Positions 27,822-37,247 of a DNA stretch of 64,000 nt are shown here, piece by piece (positions within the stretch are counted from its first letter, which is position 1; each line of letters starts with the position of its first letter). Source of the stretch: Chlorobiota bacterium (GTDB taxonomy: Bacteria > Bacteroidota > Bacteroidia > Bacteroidales > JAADGE01); NCBI GenBank assembly GCA_013152535.1, contig JAADGE010000089.1, forward strand, positions 1 to 64,000. Reading direction: 5' to 3'. The notes under the pieces were generated by a model, which saw nothing but the letters and a program-made list of their open reading frames with translations, did no database searches and was not told where the DNA came from. The translations under genes and the position numbers were made by a program.

Positions 27822-29192
27822 TTATTCAATCAAAAATTTCAAAATTTTACGCTTCTTTTCGGAGTAGGGGGCATATTTTATTTTCGGTTCATACCAATAC
27901 GGTTTTTTCAGGATACTTTTAAAATGTGAAAATGTTTTAAAACCGGTGTAACCGTGATAATTTCCTATGCCGCTGGAACCGGTTCCGCCGAATGCCAAGC
28001 GATGATTAGTCAGATGCATTACGGTATCGTTAACAGCACCGCCTCCGAATGAAATTTCACTTTGTATTTTTTTTATGGTTCTTTTCTTTTTGGAAAATAT
28101 ATACAGAGCTAAAGGTTTCGGTCTGTGTTTAACCTCTTCTATGGCATCATCCAAATTTTCAAAAGTAATTACCGGAAGTATAGGTCCGAAAATTTCATCA
28201 TCCATGGATGTGTCTTTAAAAGTAACATTATGCAACACTGTAGGGTGAATAATTCTTTTTTCTCTGTCAAAAGTTCCGCCGGTATAAACTTTTTCTTTGT
28301 CGATTAAATTCAGAAGTCGGTCAAAATTACGTTCGTTAATTATTTGAACATAATTTTCGGGTATGGTATCAAAATTCGGAAATTGTATTTCAATTTCTTT
28401 TTTAAGTTCTTCAAGCAATTCTTTTTCAATTTTTTTATCTGCAAGAATATAATCCGTTGCAACACAGGTTTGTCCGGCATTTAAGAATTTGCCCCAAACA
28501 ATGCGTTTGGCAGTTATTTTCAGGTTTGCATCGGGCAAAACAAAGGTCGGACTTTTACCTCCGAGTTCCAAGGTTACCGGCGTCATATTTTGTGCTGCGG
28601 CTTTATAAACTATTTTTCCCACCGGAACACTGCCGGTAAAAAATATTTTATCAAATTTCAAATTTAGGAATGCCTGTGTTTCTTTTACACCGCCAACCAC
28701 AACGTGAAAAATTTCCGGAATAAAAACGTGATTAAAAATTTTTGCCATAATTGCCGATGCGTTAAAAGACAATTCGCTGGGTTTCAAAATTACGGTATTT
28801 CCTGCGGCAAGTGCCGAAATAACAGGTATAAGTGATAACTGATACGGATAATTCCAGGCTCCGATGACCAAGCAGCAACCCAAAGGTTCCGGCAATACAT
28901 AACTTTTACCGGGGCGATTGGCAAGATTGGTCTTTTTTTTCTCCGGTTTCATCCATTTTTTCAATTTTTTTATTGCCAGATTTAACTCGGAATAAACAAG
29001 AGAAAGTTCTGTTGCATAAGTTTCAAATTTTGATTTTGAAAAATCTTTATAAATTTCCTCATAAAAATATTTTTCATTTTCAAGAAGGATTTTTTTGAAC
29101 TTTGTCAGTTGTTTTATTCTGAATTTTAGCGGTATTGTTTGTCCGGAAAGAAAAAACTCTCTCTGTGATGCAAGTAAATTTTCAGGTGTCAT
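27822..29192 (-). CDS. Aldehyde dehydrogenase, class 3-like
   Basis: The 456-residue NAD(P)+-dependent enzyme is of the shorter ALDH3-like length. Motifs: GAWNYPYQLSLIPVISALAAGN (Asn oxyanion), FTGSVPVGKIV (cofactor loop), the general-base Glu in TLELGGKSP, and the catalytic Cys in NAGQTCVATDY. The C-terminal LAFGGTGSSGIGNYHGYTG stretch with FKTFSHFKS is typical of fatty-aldehyde dehydrogenases, so long-chain aldehydes are possible substrates. It may be cotranscribed with the acyltransferase gene downstream. Its start region diverges from the thiamine-binding-protein gene with about 100 bp between starts. Confidence 0.93.
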   Translation of the reverse strand: MTPENLLASQREFFLSGQTIPLKFRIKQLTKFKKILLENEKYFYEEIYKDFSKSKFETYATELSLVYSELNLAIKKLKKWMKPEKKKTNLANRPGKSYVLPEPLGCCLVIGAWNYPYQLSLIPVISALAAGNTVILKPSELSFNASAIMAKIFNHVFIPEIFHVVVGGVKETQAFLNLKFDKIFFTGSVPVGKIVYKAAAQNMTPVTLELGGKSPTFVLPDANLKITAKRIVWGKFLNAGQTCVATDYILADKKIEKELLEELKKEIEIQFPNFDTIPENYVQIINERNFDRLLNLIDKEKVYTGGTFDREKRIIHPTVLHNVTFKDTSMDDEIFGPILPVITFENLDDAIEEVKHRPKPLALYIFSKKKRTIKKIQSEISFGGGAVNDTVMHLTNHRLAFGGTGSSGIGNYHGYTGFKTFSHFKSILKKPYWYEPKIKYAPYSEKKRKILKFLIE

Positions 29193-29293
29193 TAGTTTTA
29201 ATTTATCATAAAAGTATAAAATATATTTTCACTGACAAAGCAAAAGCCGATGATATTTTATATTTTTGTATTTACTTTTTAAAAATTAATCTT

Positions 29294-29536
29294 ATGAATG
29301 TATCAGTAGATATTAGTTATTATCCTTTGAAAGAAGAATTTAAACAACCGGTTTTAGACTTTATTCACCGCATGCAGAATTACGAAAATCTTGAAATAAT
29401 TCGTAACGGAATGAGTACGCAAGTTTTCGGCAAATACGATGAGGTAATGCAAATTATTACAAAAGAAATAAAGAAAAGTTTTGAATTACCGCATTCAATA
29501 TTTTTGCTGAAAATTATCAATACCGATTTGTCATGA
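29294..29536 (+). CDS. YkoF/MTH1187-type thiamine-binding protein
   Basis: I start at the ATG at 29294 (MNVSVDISYYPLKEEFKQPV); the frame opens 53 codons earlier but that part overlaps the divergent aldehyde dehydrogenase gene. The 80-residue product looks like a single YkoF ferredoxin-like domain (VSVDISYYPL, then NLEIIRNGMSTQVFGKYDEVMQII), a family that binds thiamine or its hydroxymethylpyrimidine part in other bacteria. Its stop overlaps the next gene's start by 4 bp, so the two are translationally coupled. The pairing argues that the neighbouring transporter carries thiamine. Confidence 0.8.
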   Translation: MNVSVDISYYPLKEEFKQPVLDFIHRMQNYENLEIIRNGMSTQVFGKYDEVMQIITKEIKKSFELPHSIFLLKIINTDLS

Positions 29537-30252
29537 TTTTAGGACAAGTTGATGTAATTAAATTTTTTCTGAAACCCTATCAAGATGCTTCCGGTTTAAA
29601 TATTGTCTTGGAATTTATTGCTGCATTTTTCGGAGTTATAAGCGTTTTTTATGCAAAAAAAGAAAATATTTTGGTCTATCCTGTCGGTATCGTCAGTACC
29701 GGACTGTATGTTTATTTATTATCGCAATGGAATTTATACGGCGACTTGATAATCAATATTTATTATACGCTGATGAGTATTTACGGGTGGTATATGTGGA
29801 GTAAGATTATTGATGATAAGGACAAACATATTTCTGTAACGAAATCGAATCGGAAAGATAAACTGAAAGCATTCGGGATTTTTGTTTTTACATCGATTTT
29901 TGTAATTGTCGTTTATCGTTTTTATAATGTGATGCCGAATAATTTAAATTTTGTTGAAAGTGTAAATTATGCTATTGATAAAATAACATCGGGGAATTTA
30001 ACCGAATTCCGGAAAGCAACGCCTTTTATGGATACTTTTACTACCGGAGCCGCATTTGCAGCAATGTGGCTTATGGCAAATAAAAAACTGGAAAATTGGA
30101 TATTTTGGATTGCGGTTAATATTGTTTCAATACCGTTATATTTTGTTAAAGGTTACGGTTTTACCGGAATTCAATATACAATTTTTCTCATACTTGCCGT
30201 TTACGGTTATCGTGAGTGGACAATAAAATTCAAAAGCAAAATATTGCTGTAA
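29533..30252 (+). CDS. PnuC family vitamin transporter, possibly thiamine (PnuT-like)
   Basis: A 239-residue polytopic membrane protein of the PnuC/SWEET-like fold. Visible landmarks are GVISVFYAKKENILVYPVGI, the GWYMW motif after IYGW, and a second membrane bundle with TTGAAFAAMWLMANKKLENW and GYREWT near the end. PnuC proteins move vitamin precursors by facilitated diffusion and metabolic trapping. Substrates include nicotinamide riboside (PnuC), thiamine (PnuT) and riboflavin (PnuX). Overlap with a YkoF-type gene favours thiamine. No TPP riboswitch is seen upstream and no kinase gene lies alongside. Confidence 0.85.
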   Translation: MILGQVDVIKFFLKPYQDASGLNIVLEFIAAFFGVISVFYAKKENILVYPVGIVSTGLYVYLLSQWNLYGDLIINIYYTLMSIYGWYMWSKIIDDKDKHISVTKSNRKDKLKAFGIFVFTSIFVIVVYRFYNVMPNNLNFVESVNYAIDKITSGNLTEFRKATPFMDTFTTGAAFAAMWLMANKKLENWIFWIAVNIVSIPLYFVKGYGFTGIQYTIFLILAVYGYREWTIKFKSKILL

Positions 30253-30333
30253 AATAACTTGAAAAATTCATAATATAAGCGGTTTTATCTGTTTTCTTCG
30301 TAAAATAATGCAGGACAATTTATTGTATTTAAC

Positions 30334-30341
30334 TATCTTTG
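30334..30341 (+). promoter_or_regulatory. -7 element TATCTTTG upstream of the NtrC-like gene
   Basis: TATCTTTG fits TAnnTTTG and ends 17 bp before the start codon at 30358. The -33 region is not consensus. Confidence 0.5.
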
Positions 30342-30357
30342 CGAAAAATATAATGTT

Positions 30358-31524
30358 ATGGCAAAAATTCTGGTAATTGATGACGAGAAAGCAATTCGAA
30401 ATTCTTTAAAAGACATTCTTGAATACGAAAAACATGAAGTAACATCGGCGGAAGACGGAGATCAAGGATTAAAAGAACTTGAGGAAAATGATTTTGATAT
30501 TGTTCTTTGTGATATAAAAATGCCCGGTATTGACGGTATTGAAGTATTGAATAAAGTTAAGAAGAAAGGTATTGATGTTCGATTTATTATGATTTCCGGA
30601 CACGGGACGGTTGATACTGCTGTTGAATCCATAAAAAAAGGAGCTTTTGATTTTATTGAAAAACCGCTTGATCTAAATCGTTTACTAATCACAATAAAAA
30701 ATGCACAGGAATTTGGTAAATTAGCAACTGAAACAAAAGTTTTAAAAAAGAAAGTCAACAAAAAATACGAGATGATCGGGGAAAGTAAAGCGATTAATCA
30801 AATAAAAAAAATGGTTGATAAAGTTGCCGATACCGATGCTCGTGTTCTGATTACGGGTAATAACGGAACCGGAAAAGAATTGGTTGCTCATCGTTTACAT
30901 GAAAAAAGTAATCGCAGTAAAAATCCTTTTGTAGAAGTAAATTGTGCGGCAATACCTTCAGAACTTATTGAAAGTGAGCTTTTCGGACACGAAAAAGGGT
31001 CTTTTACTTCGGCACATAAACAAAGAACCGGAAAATTTGAACAAGCAAACGGCGGAACAATTTTTCTTGATGAAATAGGAGATATGAGTTTGTCGGCACA
31101 AGCAAAAGTTTTGCGGGCATTGCAGGAAAATAGTATTTCGCGTGTCGGCAGCGACAAACAAATAAAAGTTGATGTTAGGGTCATTGTTGCTACCAATAAA
31201 AATTTAAAAGAAGAAATTGCCGCAAAACGTTTTCGTGAAGATTTATACCACCGTATCAGTGTTATTTTGATACATGTTCCTTCATTAAACGAACGAAAAG
31301 AAGATATCCCTCTGCTTGCAGAACATTTTATAAATCAAATAAGTACAGAACACGGAACCGCAAAAATGAAAATTGATAATGCAGCAATTAAAGAACTGCA
31401 AAAAATTAATTGGACAGGCAATATCCGAGAACTTCGAAATGTTATTGAGCGATTAATTATTTTGTGCGATAAGAAAATTACGGCACAGGATGTTAAATTA
31501 TATGCCCAACCCTTGGGAAAATAA
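30358..31524 (+). CDS. NtrC-like response regulator (receiver + AAA+), no DNA-binding domain
   Basis: A 388-residue protein with a CheY-like receiver (1-120; acidic pocket DDE at 8-10, phospho-acceptor Asp52 in CDIKMPGIDG, Lys102 in FIEKPLD) and a sigma-54 interaction AAA+ domain (~140-370). Walker A is GNNGTGKE (167-174) and Walker B is GGTIFLDEIG (~232-241). The sigma-54-contacting loop reads GSFTSA (214-219) where GAFTGA is canonical. The chain ends right after the AAA+ lid (VKLYAQPLGK), so the Fis-type helix-turn-helix is absent. No histidine kinase gene adjoins it. It may activate from solution or have a non-classical role. Confidence 0.9.
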   Translation: MAKILVIDDEKAIRNSLKDILEYEKHEVTSAEDGDQGLKELEENDFDIVLCDIKMPGIDGIEVLNKVKKKGIDVRFIMISGHGTVDTAVESIKKGAFDFIEKPLDLNRLLITIKNAQEFGKLATETKVLKKKVNKKYEMIGESKAINQIKKMVDKVADTDARVLITGNNGTGKELVAHRLHEKSNRSKNPFVEVNCAAIPSELIESELFGHEKGSFTSAHKQRTGKFEQANGGTIFLDEIGDMSLSAQAKVLRALQENSISRVGSDKQIKVDVRVIVATNKNLKEEIAAKRFREDLYHRISVILIHVPSLNERKEDIPLLAEHFINQISTEHGTAKMKIDNAAIKELQKINWTGNIRELRNVIERLIILCDKKITAQDVKLYAQPLGK

Positions 31525-31527
31525 ATT

Positions 31528-34155
31528 TTACAAAATAAACCGATATGAAAATTTAATTAAAAAAACATCAAACGGACTTATTTTAAACATTTCTTTAATG
31601 CTTTGATTGAGATGAAATGTTCCGTCTGATACAGCATCGGTTCGATTTTGTGACCACACAAAATAAAATAAAGAACCCGGTTTGTATTCCCATCGTAAAA
31701 CTAAATTTGAACGAAACTGTCGATAATTAAAATCAGGTAAACCAAAATAATAATCATAATCACCGGATGAAGTTTCATTAATACCGTATATTTTTTCATT
31801 TGGAAGATAGCTTATTTGATTATCGGAAAACAGCATGAATCTGTCTTGATATTGATCGGCTTTAGCATTCGTAATCTTTTTATAATCAGTATAATCTGCT
31901 GCACTCACAAAAGGTGCACCATAATATTGAACGGTAAAATCAGGCGTAATATTATAATTTATTCGTAAAGTAAGAACAAACGTTTTTTGATTTATACTTG
32001 CAAAAATATAACGTTCTTCATTCTGAAATTCAACAGTTTCGACATATTGCAGCTTTGAATTGTTATAGTTAAACTGCGGCGATAAACTAACTGATAAAGC
32101 ATTTAAGGGTTGATATGTAATGCCTCCGTATATTCCGTAACTTTTGCCGGATTGATTTCCGCTTATTTGATTATAAAAACCGGTATAAAATTTCAATTTT
32201 TTCGCAGAATTACTGCTTACATTAATATTATATTGAAAACTTCCCGGTGTTTTCATTCCCGGTCCGCCTCTTAATAAAGAATTGTCAATATTATAACGTT
32301 CCTTGGTAATATTAAATCGCATCGACCATAAATTTTTGAATTGAGCGTAACTGCTCAAATTTCCGCCGAGGAAAGTACTTGTTCCTCCAAAATCCATACC
32401 TGTCCATTCATTAGTACTGATACGGATTGATCTGAAAATCGAAAACGGCTCTGTAATATTGTAATTCACCCACATAAATTGGAAGATTGAATTTGCTCTT
32501 CTTAAATAACCCATATCATTGAGTTCAAATCCGGGAGAACGCCAAGATATATTAAAACCGTAACTTAATCCTTTAGGACTTTGTTTTCCGACAGTTAAAT
32601 TTCCGCCGAAACCCGATAAACTTGTTAATGTACTGTCATAAGTTAAATAATCGGCATCCGGTCTTTGAAAATAACGCCGCGATGAAAGCTGTTGCTCCGA
32701 TATGGCATTTGTGCTGCCGTTAATATTGCTTCCTGCAACTTTCACAGATAAAAAATATTTTTTATCTGTGAAATACTGCATAAAATCCAATCCTCCGGTA
32801 TAAGCGTTATTATTTAAAAAATCCAATTTATCGGAATTAATAATTCTGTTAACCGAAGTAAGCATTCCGCCTACGACCGTATTTCCGTCGTTTAAATCTT
32901 TTTGCAATCGACCGGAAAAATAATTCGTATATGGTTCAACAACTTCTTTTTTTCTGTTTCCTAAACTGTCAATTTCTGCATAAGTTTTATTAGTGAAACT
33001 TTCAATAACTCCGACAGACCATCCGTTTTTAGTTTTCCCCGTTAGTTTTAATGCCCCTAAAATAATCGTATTTTCAGGGACTTTTGCATATTCGTTTTCC
33101 GATAAATCATTGTAAATATTATATTGCGGACGTCGCCCTATTCTTCTGGAATAAAAAAGATTATCGCGCGACCAAGGGCTTCCGCCTGGAGTTAATTGAT
33201 AATCTGTAATATTGCTGCCTTCAACAAAAAACGGTCTTTTTTCTGCAAAAAATGTTTCAAAAGCTGTTAAATTTACTTCTGAAGGATCGGCTTCTACTTG
33301 TCCGAAATCCGGATTAACGGCAAAATTCAATGTTAAATCATTTGTTATCCCTATTTTACCGTCAACACCGGCGTTATAAGACCAATCACTGCCGTCAGAA
33401 AAAGGATTGCCTTCTTCTTTTTGATAATTTTCATATTTTAATGATACATAAGGAGCAATTTCAATTTGACGTTTAGGATTTAAATTTGTTAATCCTTCTA
33501 ATGTCCCGAATCTGCTGACCCATCCGGCTTTTTTCTTAGAAACAAATTGCCAAATATCCCATTCATTATTGCGAAAAATATATCTTCCGACCTGCAGTCC
33601 CCAAATTTGGTGTTCCTTTTTACTGAAACGCAATTGACTTAAGGGTATTTTCATTTCAGCATTCCAACCGTATTTTGTTTTAGCCGTTTTAGCCGTCCAA
33701 ATCGGATCCCAGGTGGGATCGTCATTATTAATATTATCATTTGATGTAACAGCATCATTTCTTACACCTGCAGCATTAACGGCAAAAACAAATGCCGTTT
33801 TTTTATCATAATAACTGTCAAATTGAACAACAACCATATCTCCGTCCCAACTGTCTCTTCGTGACAGCCGGTTTTCAATTTTTTCAGGTTCGGTATCAAA
33901 AGCTTGTATTGCAACATAAATATTATTTTCATCATATAAAATCTTAAACTTTGTTTTTTGACTCGGCTTTGCTCTTTCAACAGGTTCAAACTGTAAAAAA
34001 TCTTTACCTTCTTCAGCATTTGCCCATACCGATTCATCAAAAACACCGTCAACAGTAATTTGATGCTCTTTAATTTTGTGTGTATTATATATTCTATTTT
34101 GCGAATTTACTGTTACAGAAATAAATACAATGAATAATATTATCAGATATTTCAT
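31528..34155 (-). CDS. DUF5916 outer-membrane protein with N-terminal CBM9-like domain
   Basis: 875 residues with a signal peptide (MKYLIILFIVFISVTVNSQ). The N-terminal ~200 residues match the CBM9-like domain of this family (ITVDGVFDESVWANAEEGKDF, then DENNIYVAIQAFDTEP). The remainder is DUF5916, a long run of amphipathic strands forming an outer-membrane barrel (EADPSEVNLTAFETFFAEKRPFFVEG is the family's most conserved stretch), ending in Phe-rich FLIKFSYRFIL. Function is unknown; carbohydrate or glycan interaction is suggested by CBM9 similarity. It converges with the NtrC-like gene, 3 bp between stops. Confidence 0.9.
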   Translation of the reverse strand: MKYLIILFIVFISVTVNSQNRIYNTHKIKEHQITVDGVFDESVWANAEEGKDFLQFEPVERAKPSQKTKFKILYDENNIYVAIQAFDTEPEKIENRLSRRDSWDGDMVVVQFDSYYDKKTAFVFAVNAAGVRNDAVTSNDNINNDDPTWDPIWTAKTAKTKYGWNAEMKIPLSQLRFSKKEHQIWGLQVGRYIFRNNEWDIWQFVSKKKAGWVSRFGTLEGLTNLNPKRQIEIAPYVSLKYENYQKEEGNPFSDGSDWSYNAGVDGKIGITNDLTLNFAVNPDFGQVEADPSEVNLTAFETFFAEKRPFFVEGSNITDYQLTPGGSPWSRDNLFYSRRIGRRPQYNIYNDLSENEYAKVPENTIILGALKLTGKTKNGWSVGVIESFTNKTYAEIDSLGNRKKEVVEPYTNYFSGRLQKDLNDGNTVVGGMLTSVNRIINSDKLDFLNNNAYTGGLDFMQYFTDKKYFLSVKVAGSNINGSTNAISEQQLSSRRYFQRPDADYLTYDSTLTSLSGFGGNLTVGKQSPKGLSYGFNISWRSPGFELNDMGYLRRANSIFQFMWVNYNITEPFSIFRSIRISTNEWTGMDFGGTSTFLGGNLSSYAQFKNLWSMRFNITKERYNIDNSLLRGGPGMKTPGSFQYNINVSSNSAKKLKFYTGFYNQISGNQSGKSYGIYGGITYQPLNALSVSLSPQFNYNNSKLQYVETVEFQNEERYIFASINQKTFVLTLRINYNITPDFTVQYYGAPFVSAADYTDYKKITNAKADQYQDRFMLFSDNQISYLPNEKIYGINETSSGDYDYYFGLPDFNYRQFRSNLVLRWEYKPGSLFYFVWSQNRTDAVSDGTFHLNQSIKEMFKISPFDVFLIKFSYRFIL

Positions 34156-34371
34156 TTTTGTCTTTTTCGTATAAGTTACAAATATCTGATATTATATGAA
34201 ATTTATAAATAAAATCTTCCAAATACCTGTATCAAATAATAAACGACAGTAATTATAAAATATGTGCGTTTGTTATAACAGAAACCTATGTTTGTACTTT
34301 GGTAAAGTCCTTTTCTCGGTTCAAATTCGATATTTATAAATTAAATGTAATTTTGCTGTATAAAGTATATT

Positions 34372-35454
34372 ATGTTTTTAAAAAAATTATATAAAATAAA
34401 TTATTCAAGAATTGCTTATCATATTCTGTTCTGGACTGTTTTAAGTGTATTTTATGATTATGTCAGCTCATTTTTGAACCATCAATCTTTTTTTGAAACC
34501 TTGCTGCACGATTTATTGTTTTTTTTCCCCTCTGATATTTTTGGTGTTTATTTTACCTTATATGTTTTAATCCCGAGATTTTTACTGAAAAAGAAATACA
34601 TCAGTTTTACAATTTATTTTTTTATTTTTTTTATCATTTTAATGTTGGCTTTTACAATGCCGCTTCAATATTTGGGTATTTATCTTGACAGAATAGGTGC
34701 CAATAAAAATTTACCTTCTTTTTTTGAATATGTAAAACGAAGTTTTCTGATTGCTTTAACAATAAAGCTGATGATTATCGGTATTACAACAGCCATAAAA
34801 TTAGCGAAAGTTTGGTTTACTTCACAAAAAAGGCAACAAAATTTGTTAAACGAAAAATTGGAAATTAAACTACAGCTGAAAGAATCTGAGCTCAAATATC
34901 TTAAATCTCAAATAAATCCGCATTTTTTGTTTAATGCTTTAAATAATTTGTACAGTTTAACCCTTGAGAAATCAGATAAAGCCCCGGAAATTGTACTTAA
35001 AATATCTTCATTGTTAGATTATGTATTGTACGAATGTAATGTGCCGCAAATTGAACTGACAAAAGAAATAGAAAATATTACCGGATATATTGATTTACAA
35101 AAAATAAGATATGATGATAAAGTAAATATTATTATTGAAACTAAAGGCAATCCGTCTGAAATTAAAATTGCTCCTTTGCTGATATTACCTTTGGTCGAAA
35201 ATGCTTTTAAGCACGGGTTGGATAAAAATGTCGGAAACGGGTTTATTCATATCAACATTAATGTTTCTGATGACAGCAAATTTTCGATAAATGTAACTAA
35301 CAGTTTGAACGGAGAAAATAATCATGTCGGAGACGGAATCGGATTGTTAAATTTAAGAAGACGCTTAGATTTACAATACCCTGATAAATATAAATTAAAT
35401 ATTTTATCCGATGATTACCGCTTTACATCCGAATTATGTATAGATTTGTATTAA
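34372..35454 (+). CDS. LytS-type sensor histidine kinase, orphan
   Basis: The 360-residue protein has four predicted membrane helices (~15-145), a short coiled coil, and a His_kinase (PF06580) domain. The phospho-acceptor His184 lies in KSQINPHFLFNALNNL. The ATPase N-box is LPLVENAFKHGLD, and a glycine box GDGIGLLNLRRRL follows. Partners of this family are usually LytTR response regulators encoded next door; here none is present, so the cognate regulator is elsewhere. A TAATTTTG element (34348-34355) that fits TAnnTTTG precedes the start by 16 bp. Confidence 0.92.
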   Translation: MFLKKLYKINYSRIAYHILFWTVLSVFYDYVSSFLNHQSFFETLLHDLLFFFPSDIFGVYFTLYVLIPRFLLKKKYISFTIYFFIFFIILMLAFTMPLQYLGIYLDRIGANKNLPSFFEYVKRSFLIALTIKLMIIGITTAIKLAKVWFTSQKRQQNLLNEKLEIKLQLKESELKYLKSQINPHFLFNALNNLYSLTLEKSDKAPEIVLKISSLLDYVLYECNVPQIELTKEIENITGYIDLQKIRYDDKVNIIIETKGNPSEIKIAPLLILPLVENAFKHGLDKNVGNGFIHININVSDDSKFSINVTNSLNGENNHVGDGIGLLNLRRRLDLQYPDKYKLNILSDDYRFTSELCIDLY

Positions 35455-35682
35455 ATCAATGAATTTTCACCTTTCTGTGTCCTTCTACAGAGTTAAAATT
35501 TGTTAAAAGACATAAGTGAAAATAGAGCTTAAGATGTTAAGTGACTGTATGATATAAACAATTGTTTAACTGTTTGAAAATAACCTGAACAAATATAAAA
35601 CATTAATAATTTTTTTTTTTTTGAAGAATTAATTTTCTTTGCAATTCACAAAATCATTATTTATTAATTAAAATTTAGTATT

Positions 35683-35919
35683 ATGTCAGACGTTGCCTCA
35701 AGAGTTAAAGCAATTATTGTAGACAAATTAGGTGTTGAAGAAAGTGAAGTAACATTAGAAGCCAGTTTTACTGACGATTTAGGTGCAGACTCACTTGATA
35801 CTGTTGAGTTAATCATGGAATTCGAAAAAGAATTTAACATCGCTATTCCTGATGATAAAGCTGAAACTATTGCTACCGTAGGAAATGCAGTAAGTTATAT
35901 CGAAGAGAATACAAAATAA
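35683..35919 (+). CDS. acpP: Acyl carrier protein
   Basis: A 78-residue acidic helical protein carrying growing acyl chains as thioesters on 4'-phosphopantetheine. The attachment Ser is in the [15 protein letters not shown] motif. It precedes fabF, the standard order. The 228-bp gap before it is AT-rich, with a T12 run at 35611-35622 and a near-consensus -7 (TTTCTTTG, 35634-35641). A hairpin lies between it and fabF. Confidence 0.97.
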   Translation: MSDVASRVKAIIVDKLGVEESEVTLEASFTDDLGADSLDTVELIMEFEKEFNIAIPDDKAETIATVGNAVSYIEENTK

Positions 35920-35926
35920 TTTTATT

Positions 35927-35957
35927 CGGATTACGGCTTTTGTCGTAATCCGTTTTC
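35927..35957 (+). terminator. Intercistronic hairpin between acpP and fabF
   Basis: CGGATTACG (35927-35935) pairs perfectly with CGTAATCCG (35944-35952) around an 8-base loop, then TTTTCTCTTT. It starts 8 bp after the acpP stop. It may act as a partial terminator or mRNA stabiliser so that acpP is made in excess over fabF. Confidence 0.7.
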
Positions 35958-35985
35958 TCTTTAATTAAACAAAAAAACATCATTT

Positions 35986-37239
35986 ATGGAATTAAAACGT
36001 GTGGTTGTAACCGGAATGGGAACAGTTAATGCGCTTGGTCATAATCTAACCGAAACGTGGGATAATATGATTAAAGGCGTAAGCGGTGCAGGGCCTATTA
36101 CCAGTTTTGATGCAAGCAAATTTAAAACACATTTTGCCTGTGAAGTAAAGAATTATGATCCTTTAAAATACTTCAAAAAACCTGTTGCTCGAAAAATGGA
36201 TCTATTCACACAATTTGCTTTGATTGCTGCAGATGAAGCCGTAAATGATGCAGGTTTGGATTTTGATGCAATTGATAAAGACAGAGCCGGAGTTATTTGG
36301 GCATCGGGTATAGGCGGTTTGCAAACTTTTAAAGATGAAATTGCAGACTATGTTCAAAATGATTTTACTCCTCATTTTAATCCTTTTTTTATTCCTAAAA
36401 TGATTGCCGATATCGCGGCGGGACATATATCTATAAAATACGACTTCAGAGGTCCGAATTATGCTACCGTTTCTGCTTGTGCCTCATCGTCTCATGCATT
36501 AATTGATGCATATAATTATATTCGTCTCGGAAAAGCTGATATTTTTATTTCCGGCGGTTCCGAACATGCGGTTACAGAAGCCGGTGTAGGAGGTTTTAAT
36601 GCTATGCGTGCTATTTCAACCCGAAACGATGACCCGAAAACCGCTTCACGACCTTTTGATATCGGAAGAGACGGGTTTGTTATGGGAGACGGCGGTGCTG
36701 CATTAGTTCTTGAAGAATATGAACATGCAATAAAACGAGGTGCAAAAATTTATGCCGAATTTGCAGGAGGCGGAATGAGTGCTGATGCTCATCATATTAC
36801 AGCTCCGCATCCGGAAGGACGAGGTGCAACGGTTGTTATGAAAAATGCCATTGATGATGCAAACTTAAAACCCCAAGATATTGATTATGTAAACCTTCAC
36901 GGAACTTCTACCGGTTTAGGCGATATTGCAGAAACTAAAGCTGTCCTTAATGTTTTCGGAGACCATGCTTATAATTTAAGTATCAGTTCAACAAAATCAA
37001 TGACAGGGCATTTACTCGGAGCAACCGGAGCATTAGAAGCCATAGCATCCGTAATGGCAATAACGCACGGACAAATACCTCCGACAATTAATCATTTTGA
37101 ATTAGATCCTAAAATTAATTCAAAACTTGATTTTACATTTAATAAAACAAAAAAACGTGATGTCAAAGCGGCATTAAGTAATACTTTCGGATTCGGCGGG
37201 CATAATGCTTCTCTGGTATTTAAAAAGTTTGAAAAATAA
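35986..37239 (+). CDS. fabF: Beta-ketoacyl-ACP synthase II
   Basis: The 417-residue condensing enzyme extends acyl-ACP with malonyl-ACP in fatty acid synthesis. The Cys-His-His triad is visible: Cys in SACASSSHAL (~165), His in NLHGTSTGLGD (~305) and His in MTGHLLGATGA (~342). The start MELKRVVVTGMGTVNALG and the end NTFGFGGHNASLVF are typical. It sits between acpP and rnc, a gene order conserved in many bacteria. Confidence 0.97.
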   Translation: MELKRVVVTGMGTVNALGHNLTETWDNMIKGVSGAGPITSFDASKFKTHFACEVKNYDPLKYFKKPVARKMDLFTQFALIAADEAVNDAGLDFDAIDKDRAGVIWASGIGGLQTFKDEIADYVQNDFTPHFNPFFIPKMIADIAAGHISIKYDFRGPNYATVSACASSSHALIDAYNYIRLGKADIFISGGSEHAVTEAGVGGFNAMRAISTRNDDPKTASRPFDIGRDGFVMGDGGAALVLEEYEHAIKRGAKIYAEFAGGGMSADAHHITAPHPEGRGATVVMKNAIDDANLKPQDIDYVNLHGTSTGLGDIAETKAVLNVFGDHAYNLSISSTKSMTGHLLGATGALEAIASVMAITHGQIPPTINHFELDPKINSKLDFTFNKTKKRDVKAALSNTFGFGGHNASLVFKKFEK

Positions 37240-37247
37240 TATTTTCG

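Noticed and set aside
29193-29293. TPP riboswitch upstream of the thiamine-binding-protein gene
   Set aside because: The conserved CTGAGA and ACCTGA-type elements are not present in this 101-base gap.
34318-34340. T-loop-like string GGTTCAAATTCGA suggesting a tRNA
   Set aside because: No acceptor stem, anticodon arm or D-loop can be paired around it.
35611-35623. T12 run before acpP as a terminator
   Set aside because: No stem-loop precedes it; it is probably only a promoter-region AT tract.
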